Shown: positions 1-9,361, counted from the first letter of the stretch. The stretch: 64,000 nt of DNA from Flagellimonas sp. HMM57 (GCF_021390175.1 NZ_CP090004.1:372001-436000); one strand, 5' to 3'. Notes: generated by a model from the letters alone, not told the origin. A program made the numbers and translations.

Positions 1-1285
1 CATACTCTGCATAGTCCAGCACGTCTACGATAGGTGATGTACCACCTTTTTTTGCCGCTCCGGCACTCTTCATGGCGTCCGTTATAAGGCCGTCTTTAAT
101 GTTTCCTGGGCTTGGGTTCATATCGAACCCCGAACCTACCGCTTCGGCGGAAGCTGCATAGGTTTGCATTAAATGAATGAACTTGTCCGCGATAGCATCG
201 TTGGTGCAACGGTTGATCAGTTGCTGCTCTACACCGCAGAGCTCTGGAAATTCGGCCAACATGGTTTTTCCACTCAAAGCGACTACAATATCAGAAGCAT
301 GCCCCACCGCTGGATTTGCCGAAATTCCTGAAAAACCATCGGAACCACCACATTCCAAACCCAAGGTCAACTTATCCAAAGAAGCTGGTTCCCGTTGTAA
401 TTTATTTGCTTCAACCAACCCCTCAAACGTTTTTTGTAGTGCCTTTTGCAAAAGATTCTCTTCCCTACCCTCTTGCTGTTGTTCCAAAATATACAATGGC
501 TTATCAAAATCTGGATTCACAGCTTTCAATTTCTCCTGCAAAATGGAAATCTGTGCATTTTGGCAACCTAGACTCAAAATAGTGCCCCCAGCTACATTCG
601 GATTATTAAGATACCCGGCAATCAAGGCGCATAACATCTCTGAATCTTGCCGAATACCTCCGCATCCGCCTTGATGTGTTAGAAACTTGATACCATCAAC
701 GTTTTTAAAAACGGCTGTTGATGTGGCAGTTTCTTCTTCCAAAACCATTCCGCTTCGTGGGGAGGCTCCTGATTTATATTGGTTCACCATCTGGCGGACA
801 TATTGTTTGTATTTATTGGGCCGCACAAAACCCAATTCTTCCAAAAAGGCATCCTTCATAACGGCCACATTTCTGTTTTCACAAAAAACCAAAGGGATAA
901 CCACCCAAAAGTTTGCCGTTCCTACCTGTCCATCGGAACGATGATAGCCATTGAACGTCTTATTCCTAAATTTTGAAATATCAGGTTGTTGCCAATCAAA
1001 GATTTGCTTTCGTACTCCGTAATCTTCCGTCTTATGCGAAACATTATCAACGGTAAGCGCTTCTCCTTGCTCAATATTTTTCTTAGCTTTTCCAACTACG
1101 CCTCCATACATATATATCTCATCGCCATCCAAGAAGTCGTTTTGTGCAAATTTATGTTTGGCCTTTATGGGTAGCTTCAATTGAAAGTTCTCGCCATTCA
1201 TCATCACTATGATTCCTACATCTAGGTTTTCCAGCGCAACTACCACATTATCAGATGGATGAATTTTGATGAATTTATGTCTCAT
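1..1285 (-). CDS. uxaA: altronate dehydratase (partial, C-terminus outside window)
   Basis: Dehydrates D-altronate to 2-keto-3-deoxygluconate (KDG) in galacturonate breakdown, in the cytoplasm. Translation from the ATG at 1283-1285 gives 428 residues before the window edge. An N-terminal SAF-type domain (about residues 1-95) is followed by the UxaA core, with a GYHRSDGQVGT segment, THQGGCGG and ECGGSDGFSGISANPAVG, which match the family's conserved blocks. The family is usually a little over 500 residues, so roughly the last fifth is missing. It diverges from kdgK across a LacI-type palindrome, so both directions are probably induced together. The product name is a confident family call; altronate rather than a related sugar acid is inferred from the KDG kinase and aldolase next door. 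Confidence 0.9.
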   Translation of the reverse strand, partial: MRHKFIKIHPSDNVVVALENLDVGIIVMMNGENFQLKLPIKAKHKFAQNDFLDGDEIYMYGGVVGKAKKNIEQGEALTVDNVSHKTEDYGVRKQIFDWQQPDISKFRNKTFNGYHRSDGQVGTANFWVVIPLVFCENRNVAVMKDAFLEELGFVRPNKYKQYVRQMVNQYKSGASPRSGMVLEEETATSTAVFKNVDGIKFLTHQGGCGGIRQDSEMLCALIAGYLNNPNVAGGTILSLGCQNAQISILQEKLKAVNPDFDKPLYILEQQQEGREENLLQKALQKTFEGLVEANKLQREPASLDKLTLGLECGGSDGFSGISANPAVGHASDIVVALSGKTMLAEFPELCGVEQQLINRCTNDAIADKFIHLMQTYAASAEAVGSGFDMNPSPGNIKDGLITDAMKSAGAAKKGGTSPIVDVLDYAEY

Positions 1286-1307
1286 TTTCAATTAAAAATT
1301 AGTAACT

Positions 1308-1325
1308 TGCGCAATCGATTGCACA
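1308..1325. promoter_or_regulatory. LacI-family type operator palindrome
   Basis: TGCGCAATCGATTGCACA contains a perfect 12-base palindrome, GCAATCGATTGC (1311-1322), and extends to 18 bases with one mismatched pair. The central CG and overall shape are typical of LacI/GalR-family operators. It lies between the divergent uxaA and kdgK starts, 23 bases upstream of uxaA and 97 upstream of kdgK, so one repressor could control both hexuronate operons. No regulator gene is in view; the assignment to a family is inference from the site's form. Confidence 0.6.
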
Positions 1326-1422
1326 AAGTAAGGAAAATTTATTTGATTTTTCTCATACAAAAAGGAAAAAAGCGATTCCTTGACCAATTCAATCGAATAA
1401 ATAAAAGCTAAACCTATCCAAT

Positions 1423-2460
1423 ATGAAAAAAGTTGTCACCTTTGGTGAAATTATGCTGCGCTTAGCCCCTCCCGGATTTTTAAGATTTTCTCAAACCAAT
1501 TCATTTGACGCCATCTACGGTGGTGGTGAATCGAATGTTGCTGTTTCTTTGGCAAACTATGGGATTCCCGTTGATTTTGTAACGCGTCTTCCGGACAATG
1601 ATCTGGGTAAATGTGCCATGATGGAACTACGCAAACGTGGTGTAGGTGTGGATAATATTGATTGGGGAGGAGAACGTTTGGGAATTTATTTTTTAGAGAC
1701 CGGTGCTGTAGCCAGGGGCAGTAAAGTAGTTTATGATAGGGCATATTCGGCAATATCTCAAATTGAAAAGGGAACGATTGATTGGAAAACCGTTTTTAAA
1801 GATGCTGATTGGTTCCACTGGACCGGTATTACGCCTGCAATTTCCCAAGGAGCAGCAGATGCCTGTCTTGAGGCGTGCGAAGTGGCCAGTAGTATGGGAA
1901 TTACCATATCGACAGACCTCAACTACAGAAAAAAACTATGGAACTATGGTATTGAACCTGAAAAAATCATGACCCCATTAGTCGAGCATTGTGATGTAAT
2001 TCTTGGTAATGAAGAAGATGCTGAAAAACACTTTGGCATCCATCCCAAAGGTGTTGATGTAACACAAGGCCATTCCGTGAGCACAAAAGCTTTTGAGTCT
2101 GTCTGTAAGCAGATGATGGATAAATTCCCAAAAGCCAAAAAAGTGATTACTACGCTACGGGGTTCTATTAGTGCCTCCCACAATACCTGGGCGGGTGTGT
2201 TGTACGATGGCAATACACTTTACGAATCTTCCACATACCAGATTACCCATATCGTTGACCGTGTTGGTGGAGGTGATTCTTTTATGGGCGGACTTATATA
2301 CGGTTTGATTACCCATGATGGTGATGACCAAAAAGCATTGGATTTTGCAGTAGCTGCCTCTTGTTTGAAGCATAGCATTAAAGGAGATGCCAATCAGGTT
2401 ACCGTGGATGAAGTTGAAAAATTAATGTCCGGCGATGCATCCGGGCGTGTAGCTCGATAA
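1423..2460 (+). CDS. kdgK: 2-keto-3-deoxygluconate kinase
   Basis: Phosphorylates KDG with ATP to KDPG, the step after altronate or mannonate dehydration. The 345-residue protein is a PfkB-family sugar kinase: N-terminal GEIMLRLAPPG, the sugar-binding GGGESNVAVSLANYG near residues 43-57, and the C-terminal signature DRVGGGDSFMGG containing the catalytic Asp. Length fits the family. It is the first gene of a plus-strand run with eda three bases downstream and TRAP transporter genes after that, so uptake and catabolism appear to be one operon controlled from the palindrome upstream. Confidence 0.93.
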   Translation: MKKVVTFGEIMLRLAPPGFLRFSQTNSFDAIYGGGESNVAVSLANYGIPVDFVTRLPDNDLGKCAMMELRKRGVGVDNIDWGGERLGIYFLETGAVARGSKVVYDRAYSAISQIEKGTIDWKTVFKDADWFHWTGITPAISQGAADACLEACEVASSMGITISTDLNYRKKLWNYGIEPEKIMTPLVEHCDVILGNEEDAEKHFGIHPKGVDVTQGHSVSTKAFESVCKQMMDKFPKAKKVITTLRGSISASHNTWAGVLYDGNTLYESSTYQITHIVDRVGGGDSFMGGLIYGLITHDGDDQKALDFAVAASCLKHSIKGDANQVTVDEVEKLMSGDASGRVAR

Positions 2461-2463
2461 TAT

Positions 2464-3135
2464 ATGGCAAGATTTTCCAGAATAGAAGTAGCAGTAAAAA
2501 TGAGGGAAACCGGGTTGGTACCAGTCTTTTACCATAGTGACCTTGAAATTTGCAAAAAGGTCGTAAAAGCATCTTATGATGGTGGTGTTCGGGTTTTTGA
2601 GTTCACCAATAGAGGTGATTATGCCCATGAAGTCTTTGGAGAGCTGAACAAATGGGCCATAAAAGCCGTTCCAGAAATGATATTGGGCGTTGGTTCCGTA
2701 ATCGACGCCGGCACAACTTCTTTATATCTGCAATTAGGTAGTAATTTTGTGGTTTCTCCTATATTGAATCCTCAAATGGCAAAAGTCTGTAATAGAAGAA
2801 AGGTAGCATGGTCGCCAGGTTGTGGCTCATTGACCGAAATATCATATGCCGAAGAATTGGGCGCCGAAGTCGTGAAGATTTTTCCTGGTATGCAGGTTGG
2901 AGGTCCAGATTTCGTAAAGGCGATTAAAGGTCCGTCGCCTTGGTCCAGCATCATGCCTACGGGCGGTGTAAATCCTACCCAAGATAATCTTGAAGCTTGG
3001 TTCAGTGCAGGTGTACATTGCGTAGGAATGGGCAGCCAACTCTTTAAAAAAGAACTCATCAGTTCTGGCGCCTTTGAAAACATTACTTCCGAAGTAAAGA
3101 AAGCTTTGGGTATTATTAAAAATCTAAGAGCTTAA
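2464..3135 (+). CDS. eda: KDPG / 4-hydroxy-2-oxoglutarate aldolase
   Basis: Splits KDPG into pyruvate and glyceraldehyde 3-phosphate. The 223-residue protein is a class I aldolase of the KDPG/KHG family. The Schiff-base lysine is in VVKIFPG (about residue 138), the phosphate-binding part is the MPTGGVNPTQDN segment, and the early FEFTNRG segment matches the family's catalytic Glu region. It starts three bases after kdgK and is followed one base later by the TRAP binding-protein gene, so translation is likely coupled. With kdgK it completes the Entner-Doudoroff end of hexuronate catabolism. Confidence 0.92.
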   Translation: MARFSRIEVAVKMRETGLVPVFYHSDLEICKKVVKASYDGGVRVFEFTNRGDYAHEVFGELNKWAIKAVPEMILGVGSVIDAGTTSLYLQLGSNFVVSPILNPQMAKVCNRRKVAWSPGCGSLTEISYAEELGAEVVKIFPGMQVGGPDFVKAIKGPSPWSSIMPTGGVNPTQDNLEAWFSAGVHCVGMGSQLFKKELISSGAFENITSEVKKALGIIKNLRA

Positions 3136-3136
3136 T

Positions 3137-4111
3137 TTGAAATCAATATCTTTTTTTAGTCTGCTAAGTCTCTTAATTCTCTTATCCTGCGATTCGCAGA
3201 AAGAGGAAAAAATATTGCGGCTGGCCCATGGGCTCGACACCAATCACCCAGTGCACCAAGCCATGGTACATCTAGGAGAGCGATTGGAAGAAACTTCCGA
3301 GGGTAAATTAAAGGTCATTATTTATCCTAGTGGGCAGTTGGGAGCGGAACGCGAATGTTTGGAATTACTTCAAATTGGCAGTTTGGACGTTACAAAGGTC
3401 TCTGCTGCTGTATTGGAAAATTTTGTTCCTGAATATAAGGTTTTAAGCGTCCCATACATCTTTAGGGATAAAGCACATTCCCATAACGTATATGATAGTG
3501 AAGTTGGAAAGCGATTTTTGACGAAGGGTGAAAATTATCGTCTACGGGGTCTCTGTTTTTATGATGCCGGGAGCCGTAGCTTTTATACCAAAGACAGGCC
3601 AATAATTACCCCATCCGATTTAGAAGGAATGAAAATACGCGTACAAAAAAGTAATATGGCCGTTGCAATGGTCCAGCAATTGGGCGGCTCTCCTACTCCA
3701 ATTTCTTGGGGCGAATTGTATACTGCCCTACAACAAGGTGTAGTGGATGGAGCAGAGAACAATCTACCCAGTTTTCATACATCTAAACATTACGAGGTAT
3801 GCAAGTTTTATAGTTTTGATGAACATACTGCCGTTCCAGATGTACTGCTGATAGGAACTGTAACATGGAACAGGCTTAATGATCAGGAAAGAAAATGGTT
3901 GCAGGAGGCTGCCAATGCTTCCGCTATTTATCAAAGAGAAGTATGGGCACAAGCAGAAGATGAGGCCTTGCGGGTTATTAAAGAAGCTGGTGTAGCGGTA
4001 AATTACCCTGACAAAGCGCTATTTGCGAACAAAACAAGAGCGTTTGATGAACTGTTTGAAGAAGGTTCTGAAGCTTCTCAATTAATGCATGCCATTAAGG
4101 AAATAAAATAA
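3137..4111 (+). CDS. dctP: TRAP transporter substrate-binding lipoprotein (DctP family)
   Basis: Captures an organic or sugar acid outside the inner membrane and hands it to the DctQ/DctM permease. The 324-residue protein starts at a TTG directly after the eda stop; no ATG in frame gives a better N-terminus. Residues 1-18 form a signal peptide ending in a lipobox LLSC (Cys18), so it is probably membrane anchored. The body carries DctP features, including the IRVQKSNMAVAMVQQLGG block and a VDGAENN segment that line the acid-binding cleft. Operon position after kdgK-eda suggests a uronate or altronate-like substrate, which is inference. Confidence 0.9.
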   Translation: MKSISFFSLLSLLILLSCDSQKEEKILRLAHGLDTNHPVHQAMVHLGERLEETSEGKLKVIIYPSGQLGAERECLELLQIGSLDVTKVSAAVLENFVPEYKVLSVPYIFRDKAHSHNVYDSEVGKRFLTKGENYRLRGLCFYDAGSRSFYTKDRPIITPSDLEGMKIRVQKSNMAVAMVQQLGGSPTPISWGELYTALQQGVVDGAENNLPSFHTSKHYEVCKFYSFDEHTAVPDVLLIGTVTWNRLNDQERKWLQEAANASAIYQREVWAQAEDEALRVIKEAGVAVNYPDKALFANKTRAFDELFEEGSEASQLMHAIKEIK

Positions 4112-4620
4112 TGCGAAAAAAAATAGACTTGGTACTGGAGAAACTGCTTATCATCATCATGATAATCATGTTGATATCCGTAATCTGGCAGGTCTTCTCC
4201 AGATACATTTTAGGAAGTCCAAGTACCCTTACCGATGAGATTGCCAGTTATTCCTTGATTTGGCTAGGACTTTATGGTGCTGCATACGCAACGGGAAAGG
4301 AACTTCATTTGGCCATTGATCTAATTCCTGTTACGACCATCAACAAAGCTCCTATCTTTTATTCAGGAATAGTAACTTTTGCCATCGTCATATTTGCTCT
4401 GATGGTCATGGTGATCGGTGGCACTAATTTATGTTACCTAACCTTTCTACTGAAGCAGAAATCGGCAGCGCTGGAAATTCCGTTGGGAATGGTGTACAGC
4501 GCCATTCCTTTATCGGGTTTACTTATATCATATTACAGCCTTGATACTTTTATTAAAAGACGTCGTACTTATTTAAAAAATAAAAATGGATTATACGGAA
4601 GCACTGATATTGGTCATTAG
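4111..4620 (+). CDS. dctQ: TRAP transporter small permease (DctQ family)
   Basis: Small membrane subunit of the TRAP transporter, pairing with the DctM permease. The 169-residue protein has four predicted membrane segments (about residues 12-30, 43-62, 85-106, 127-146) and the family pattern with FSRY after the first helix and ELHLAIDL after the second. Its ATG overlaps the dctP stop in TAATG, and its 3' end overlaps the start of dctM by 35 bases, so the three subunits are translationally coupled. Confidence 0.88.
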   Translation: MRKKIDLVLEKLLIIIMIIMLISVIWQVFSRYILGSPSTLTDEIASYSLIWLGLYGAAYATGKELHLAIDLIPVTTINKAPIFYSGIVTFAIVIFALMVMVIGGTNLCYLTFLLKQKSAALEIPLGMVYSAIPLSGLLISYYSLDTFIKRRRTYLKNKNGLYGSTDIGH

Positions 4621-5881
4621 TTTTGTCATCCTCATGGCAATGCGCGTGCCCATTGCCTACAGCATTGGGGTTTCTGCATTGTTCACCTTACTTGTGTCCA
4701 TGCCTACCCTTCCTGCTATTACTACGTTGTCGCAACGTATGGCCACTTCATTGGATAGTTTTGCGCTATTGGCCATTCCATTTTTTATTCTCGCAGGCCA
4801 AGTAATGAACCGTGGTGGTATCGCACGTCGCCTCATTGACTTTGCTAAAGCTATAGTAGGGCCTTTACCCGGTGGTTTGGCTTTTGTAAACATTATTGCA
4901 TGTATGCTTTTTGGAGCAATTTCGGGTTCCGCAGTAGCTGCTGCATCTGCTATTGGTGGATTCATGAACCCTATGATGGAAAAAGAGGGTTATGATAAAT
5001 CTTTCAGTGCAGCTGTGAACATAACCAGTGCCACCACTGGACTTATCATTCCGCCCAGTAATATTCTGATTATTTACTCCTTGGCAAGTGGTGGTGTAAG
5101 CATTGCAGCCTTGTTCTTAGCAGGTTACGTACCCGGTATTTTAATTGGTCTTGCCTTAATGTTGGTTGCAGGTATTTATTCCTTCTTAAAAAAGTATCCC
5201 ACGGAAAAAGGTGTTGGTATCAAAGAGTTTTTAAGACGATTCATTAGTGCCCTTCCAAGCTTGTTATTATTGGTCGTTGTTATAGGCGGAATCGTAGCTG
5301 GAATCTTTACTGCTACCGAAGCATCTGCCGTAGCGGTTGTCTACACCTTTGTATTGGCCTTTGCCTATAAAGAAATAACCATAAAGGATGTTCCTACCAT
5401 TTTACTGGAAACGACAAAGACCTCTGCAATTGTTATGCTTTTGATCGCTACATCCGTAGCGATGAGCTGGGTGATGAGCTATGAGAGTATCCCCCAAGAA
5501 ATCAGTGCTGGGCTTTTAGGCATTAGTAGTAACCCTATTGTCATCTTGATCATCATCAACTTGATTTTGTTGTTTGTAGGGATTTTTATGGACATGACTC
5601 CTGCTGTATTGATTTTTACTCCCATATTTCTCCCCATTGTCACTGCAATGGGTATTGACCCCATTCATTTTGGAATCATTATGATTCTCAACCTTTGTAT
5701 TGGGCTTTGTACACCTCCCGTGGGCTCAGTGCTTTTTGTGGGCTGTGGTGTCGCCAATTTAAAAATTCAACAGGTGGTTAAACCTTTGCTCCCCTTGTTT
5801 ATTATGATGTTATTTGTGCTGGTATTAGTTACCTATATCCCCGAATTAAGCCTTTGGGTTCCTAAATTATTTGGGTTTTAA
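4586..5881 (+). CDS. dctM: TRAP transporter large permease (DctM family)
   Basis: Transport channel of the TRAP system, driving uptake with an ion gradient. The 431-residue, strongly hydrophobic protein has about 12 membrane segments and conserved family blocks such as ALLAIPFFILAG near residue 60, GAISGSAVAAASAIG near residue 110, the TTGLIIPPSN loop and the late LCTPPVG motif. The start at 4586 lies inside dctQ, a common arrangement for dctQM. It ends the hexuronate operon; about 330 bases without a gene follow. Confidence 0.92.
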   Translation: MDYTEALILVISFVILMAMRVPIAYSIGVSALFTLLVSMPTLPAITTLSQRMATSLDSFALLAIPFFILAGQVMNRGGIARRLIDFAKAIVGPLPGGLAFVNIIACMLFGAISGSAVAAASAIGGFMNPMMEKEGYDKSFSAAVNITSATTGLIIPPSNILIIYSLASGGVSIAALFLAGYVPGILIGLALMLVAGIYSFLKKYPTEKGVGIKEFLRRFISALPSLLLLVVVIGGIVAGIFTATEASAVAVVYTFVLAFAYKEITIKDVPTILLETTKTSAIVMLLIATSVAMSWVMSYESIPQEISAGLLGISSNPIVILIIINLILLFVGIFMDMTPAVLIFTPIFLPIVTAMGIDPIHFGIIMILNLCIGLCTPPVGSVLFVGCGVANLKIQQVVKPLLPLFIMMLFVLVLVTYIPELSLWVPKLFGF

Positions 5882-6208
5882 ATTTCTTATGATTCAAAAC
5901 GGTAGTAACATCTTCCGATAAAGTCCACTTTATTACATTTCATAGTACTATTCATTTAACATATCCAATTACTTATTCTAACAGGGATTATCCCTTAAAA
6001 CAGTGATGTGGGTAGAAATCATAGTGGCTAACTTTGTCATTGGGTTTGACGTAACTCCGATAGCGGAAGGATGTTAAACCAATGATACAAATTATGATGG
6101 GAAGTATCATAAAAAATCAATAGAACACAAACTGTAGAGGTAATATGATGCTGAGATTCGCTTTCTTATTAAATAGTTTAATTTTAAGTTTTGGAAACAT
6201 ATCCGTCT
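5882..6208. other. gene-free interval with an inverted repeat
   Basis: No convincing coding sequence is seen. The main structure is an imperfect inverted repeat: TGTCATTGGGTTTGAC at about 6036-6050 against GTTAAACCAATGATA at 6073-6087. It could be a hairpin in the 5' leader of the kinase gene or a weak end signal for the TRAP operon; there is no T-run, so a classical terminator is unlikely. Confidence 0.4.
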
Positions 6209-8098
6209 ATGGTTCATAAAAAAGGGTACCCTATTACTTTTCTAATTATTACTGTTTTCTGTGTTTTCAATCTAAAAGCGCAGGAAGGTGTCCGATTTCA
6301 TGCGTTTGGAGAAATTCCTAGAAGTATAAGTGACTCGCTTTACCAAACGCTCAAAAATGCAAAAACTACTAATGATAGGCTCGATGCAATCTATACCATA
6401 GCTGAAGAACATGTCCTATACGGCAACCCAGATTCTGTCATCCACTATGCCGAAAGGTTGGATAAATTATCGAGCAATGTAGATTACCTACGCAAAGTAA
6501 GGGCTAAACGCCTTTTAGGGATAGGCAAGTTTATGAACGGCCTTTACGATAGAGCTTTTGAAGCATATGTTCAAGGCTTGGAAATCCCTCAAAACAAAAG
6601 TACGCTGGACGAAGTCAATAAGGTAAATTTTGGTTTGGGAGAGGTATACTATGTAAGAAATGAATTGGATAAGGCAACCATACAATTCACAAAACTCTTG
6701 ACTCAAAATATAGATAGCCCACTACTGAGCAAGGTAAATTTTTACTCTGGAAACATTGACCTTAGGGAAAGGGATTATGAAAGTGCCAGAACATTTTATA
6801 GCAAGGCCGATTCTTTATGCGATTCTACAATAAATCCAAAACTTAAGCTACAGATACAACTGGGCTTTGGTAAATTGGATGTTGCGGAAAATAACATTGA
6901 CAACGCATTAGGGATTTTTGAAAACGTTATGCAAAGTGCCCAAAATAGTAGATTTTATGGTCTTTACACCGAGGCAGTACTTGAATATGGAAAAATAAGT
7001 ACGCAATTGGGCAGGTATGAGGTTGCAGAAATGGCCTTGGCCGTGGCTTATACCAATGCGATTCAATGGAATAGATTGGAGCTCCAAAAGAGAATTCTAA
7101 ATAGTTTAAGGAAAACGTATAGTGCAAAAGGTGATTTTGAAAATGCTTATAATCTTATGACACAATATATAGTGTTATCCAATCAGGTCTTGAAGCAGCA
7201 AAATAGTAAGGCGCTCAAAGAACTTGAGGTAAAATACAACACTCTTCAAAAAGAGAATCAAATTTTTGAACTGAAGGAACAGCAAATAGAAAAACAAAGC
7301 GAGATTGAAAGGCAAAAGACCATTAAAAAGGCCGTTTTGTATGGTTTTGTGATACTTTTGATTCCAATTATAGCACTTTTAGTGGTCTATTATCAAAAAC
7401 TACAGACCCAGAGTCAATTAAACCAACAGCAAGAAGAGCTGAATTCCCAAAGGATAACAGCACTGTTAAACACCCAGGAATTACAGCTGGCGCGTACTTC
7501 TTTGGAAGCACAACAAGAGGAACGACATAGAATAGCCAAACAACTCCATGATAGTATAGGAGGGAATTTGGCCGGTATTAAGCTGCAGTTGGGAAACCTG
7601 AAAAACAATCGTCAGTTTCAAACGGAAATCATCAATCACGTAAACGAAACTTATGAATTGGTACGGGATATCTCGCACGACCTTGTTCCGAAAAAATTCA
7701 ATCAAAATGCTTTTACCTCGTTAATAGAAGATTACATTGGTACTCTTAGTGAAAATTCAAAAGTGAAGATTACTTTCTCTTCGCATCCAAGGGAAAAGAT
7801 AAATCAAATGCCCGAAAAATTAAAGGTGGAAGTGTATCAAGTAATTCAAGAACTTTTCACCAATACCTTAAAACATGCGAAGGCCAATTCAATAGAGGTA
7901 CATATGAATATCATAGAAAATACAATGCAACTTATTTTTGAAGATGATGGTGTAGGTTTTGATATCAATAGTGTTAAAAAGGGGATTGGACTTCAGAATA
8001 TTGAAAGTAGATTGGACAAATTGGATGCCGAATTGATTATTGATAGTGCTTTAAACCGAGGTACGGCAATAAATATTGAAATTCCCATAAAAGATTAA
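6209..8098 (+). CDS. TPR-domain sensor histidine kinase (NarX/DegS type)
   Basis: Membrane sensor kinase that should phosphorylate the response regulator encoded three bases downstream. ATG at 6209 gives 629 residues with a signal peptide ending near LKAQ; an in-frame TTG at 6191 would only add six residues. A periplasmic tetratricopeptide region (about 60-310) is followed by coiled coil, a single membrane helix (VLYGFVILLIPIIALLVVYY), a second coiled coil, a HisKA_3 box with ERHRIAKQLHDSIGG (phospho-His447) and an ATPase domain with NTLKHAKANS and DDGVGFD. Such TPR kinases are common in Bacteroidetes; the signal sensed cannot be read from the sequence. Confidence 0.92.
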   Translation: MVHKKGYPITFLIITVFCVFNLKAQEGVRFHAFGEIPRSISDSLYQTLKNAKTTNDRLDAIYTIAEEHVLYGNPDSVIHYAERLDKLSSNVDYLRKVRAKRLLGIGKFMNGLYDRAFEAYVQGLEIPQNKSTLDEVNKVNFGLGEVYYVRNELDKATIQFTKLLTQNIDSPLLSKVNFYSGNIDLRERDYESARTFYSKADSLCDSTINPKLKLQIQLGFGKLDVAENNIDNALGIFENVMQSAQNSRFYGLYTEAVLEYGKISTQLGRYEVAEMALAVAYTNAIQWNRLELQKRILNSLRKTYSAKGDFENAYNLMTQYIVLSNQVLKQQNSKALKELEVKYNTLQKENQIFELKEQQIEKQSEIERQKTIKKAVLYGFVILLIPIIALLVVYYQKLQTQSQLNQQQEELNSQRITALLNTQELQLARTSLEAQQEERHRIAKQLHDSIGGNLAGIKLQLGNLKNNRQFQTEIINHVNETYELVRDISHDLVPKKFNQNAFTSLIEDYIGTLSENSKVKITFSSHPREKINQMPEKLKVEVYQVIQELFTNTLKHAKANSIEVHMNIIENTMQLIFEDDGVGFDINSVKKGIGLQNIESRLDKLDAELIIDSALNRGTAINIEIPIKD

Positions 8099-8101
8099 AA
8101 G

Positions 8102-8752
8102 GTGAAAAAACATAAAATTATAATAGCGGATGATCACAAAATGTTTTTAGATGGACTTCTAAGCATTTTGTCCTCAAAAGATACCATTGAAATAGTGCTC
8201 ACGGCGAACAATGGCAAAAACGTTGCAAAGTATCTGGATATAAACAATACCGAAGAACCTATAGACTTGGTCATCACTGACGTTAACATGCCCGAATATA
8301 ACGGAATAGAGCTAAATAAATACATCAAAGAAAAACATACCAACACGAAAACCTTGGTAGTGAGTATGTTACACGACACCAATACCGTTCAAACTTTGAC
8401 CAAGGACAATGTGGATGGCTATATTCCAAAGAATGCAGAAAAGGGTGAGCTCATCGAAGCTATTGAAACCATTCTTAAAGGGGAAAAGTACTTTTCCCAA
8501 ACCATTAAAGATGTTTATTTAAAAGGAATGTTCTCCAATGAGCAATCGCTGACACAATCATTATCAAAAAGAGAGAAAGAGGTTTTAAAATTGATCGCAC
8601 AAGAATTTACTACCCAAGAAATCGCCGACAAATTATTTCTTAGCAAGCATACCATAGAAAGCTACAGAAAAAATCTCATCTCCAAGTTAGAGGTCAGAAA
8701 TCTTGCTGGCCTAACAAAATACGCTATTAAATTAGGGCTGTTGGAAGAATAG
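8102..8752 (+). CDS. LuxR/NarL-family response regulator
   Basis: DNA-binding partner of the preceding kinase. The 216-residue protein starts at GTG (8102-8104), three bases after the kinase stop. The receiver domain (about 1-125) has the acidic pair DD at 10-11, phospho-acceptor Asp60 in LVITDVNMPEYNG and the late Lys in YIPKNA. The C-terminal helix-turn-helix (about 150-210) has LSKREKEVLKLIAQ and EIADKLFLSKHTIESYRKN. The two following genes, 8918-9970, lie beyond a terminator and may or may not be targets. Confidence 0.93.
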   Translation: MKKHKIIIADDHKMFLDGLLSILSSKDTIEIVLTANNGKNVAKYLDINNTEEPIDLVITDVNMPEYNGIELNKYIKEKHTNTKTLVVSMLHDTNTVQTLTKDNVDGYIPKNAEKGELIEAIETILKGEKYFSQTIKDVYLKGMFSNEQSLTQSLSKREKEVLKLIAQEFTTQEIADKLFLSKHTIESYRKNLISKLEVRNLAGLTKYAIKLGLLEE

Positions 8753-8813
8753 TAAGAACTACATCCAACATCGTATATCATTTCTTCCATAAAAGGTTTG
8801 ATTAAATTCTAGA

Positions 8814-8843
8814 CCACTCCCTGTAAACAGGGGGTGGTTTTTT
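8814..8843 (+). terminator. intrinsic terminator after the two-component pair
   Basis: Stem CCACTCCCTG (8814-8823) pairs with CAGGGGGTGG (8828-8837) with one G-U pair and a TAAA loop, followed by six T. It lies 61 bases after the response regulator stop and ends that operon. Confidence 0.85.
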
Positions 8844-8917
8844 ACTGAAAAACGGGCTGTATACAGTTCTGGATATCCGCAATTTTGAATCATTGATTAA
8901 TATAAAAACTTATAATT

Positions 8918-9343
8918 ATGATTTACGGAATTACCTTAATCTTACTTAGCATTATCGCGGTACCATCATTGGTGCTAGCAAAAAAACCAAACGCCAAGGA
9001 GTTATTGGAAAAAATTGAACCCTACCAAGGATGGATAGGTTTAGTTTTCTGCTTTTGGGGAGTTTGGGGTATCATCACCAGTATTCTCAATCTTGGATGG
9101 TTGACCTCTGCACCTATCTGGTGGATTACACTTTTTGCAGGGAGCTTGGTAGAGGCCACTCTGGGTTTTATGCTCGGTTTTGGATTGATTAACAAGCTTT
9201 TCTTGAGTAAGAACGACAAGGCTACCGAAAAAGCAGCAGAACTGCGTTCAAAAATTGCCCCAAAACAAGGAAAACTTGGTCTATTGGGTATCGCAGTGGG
9301 CATTTGGATGATAGTAGCATCCTTTTTATTTACGATTAGTTAA
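8918..9343 (+). CDS. four-helix membrane protein with duplicated halves
   Basis: Function unknown. The 141-residue protein has about four membrane segments (roughly 2-20, 38-57, 67-92, 118-139). Its two halves resemble each other: residues 25-57 ([15 protein letters not shown]...) match residues 105-137 ([15 protein letters not shown]...), with the repeated pattern K-I-x-P-x-Q-G-x-x-G-L ahead of a helix. This points to an internal tandem duplication of a two-helix unit. It lies 18 bases upstream of the SIMPL-domain gene, probably in one transcript. I recognise no named family. Confidence 0.75.
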   Translation: MIYGITLILLSIIAVPSLVLAKKPNAKELLEKIEPYQGWIGLVFCFWGVWGIITSILNLGWLTSAPIWWITLFAGSLVEATLGFMLGFGLINKLFLSKNDKATEKAAELRSKIAPKQGKLGLLGIAVGIWMIVASFLFTIS

Positions 9344-9361
9344 ACATTTAAAATAGTCAAC

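Noticed and set aside
5882..6208. Terminator after dctM
   Set aside because: The inverted repeat there lacks a T-run and lies more than 150 bases from the stop, so no terminator is claimed.
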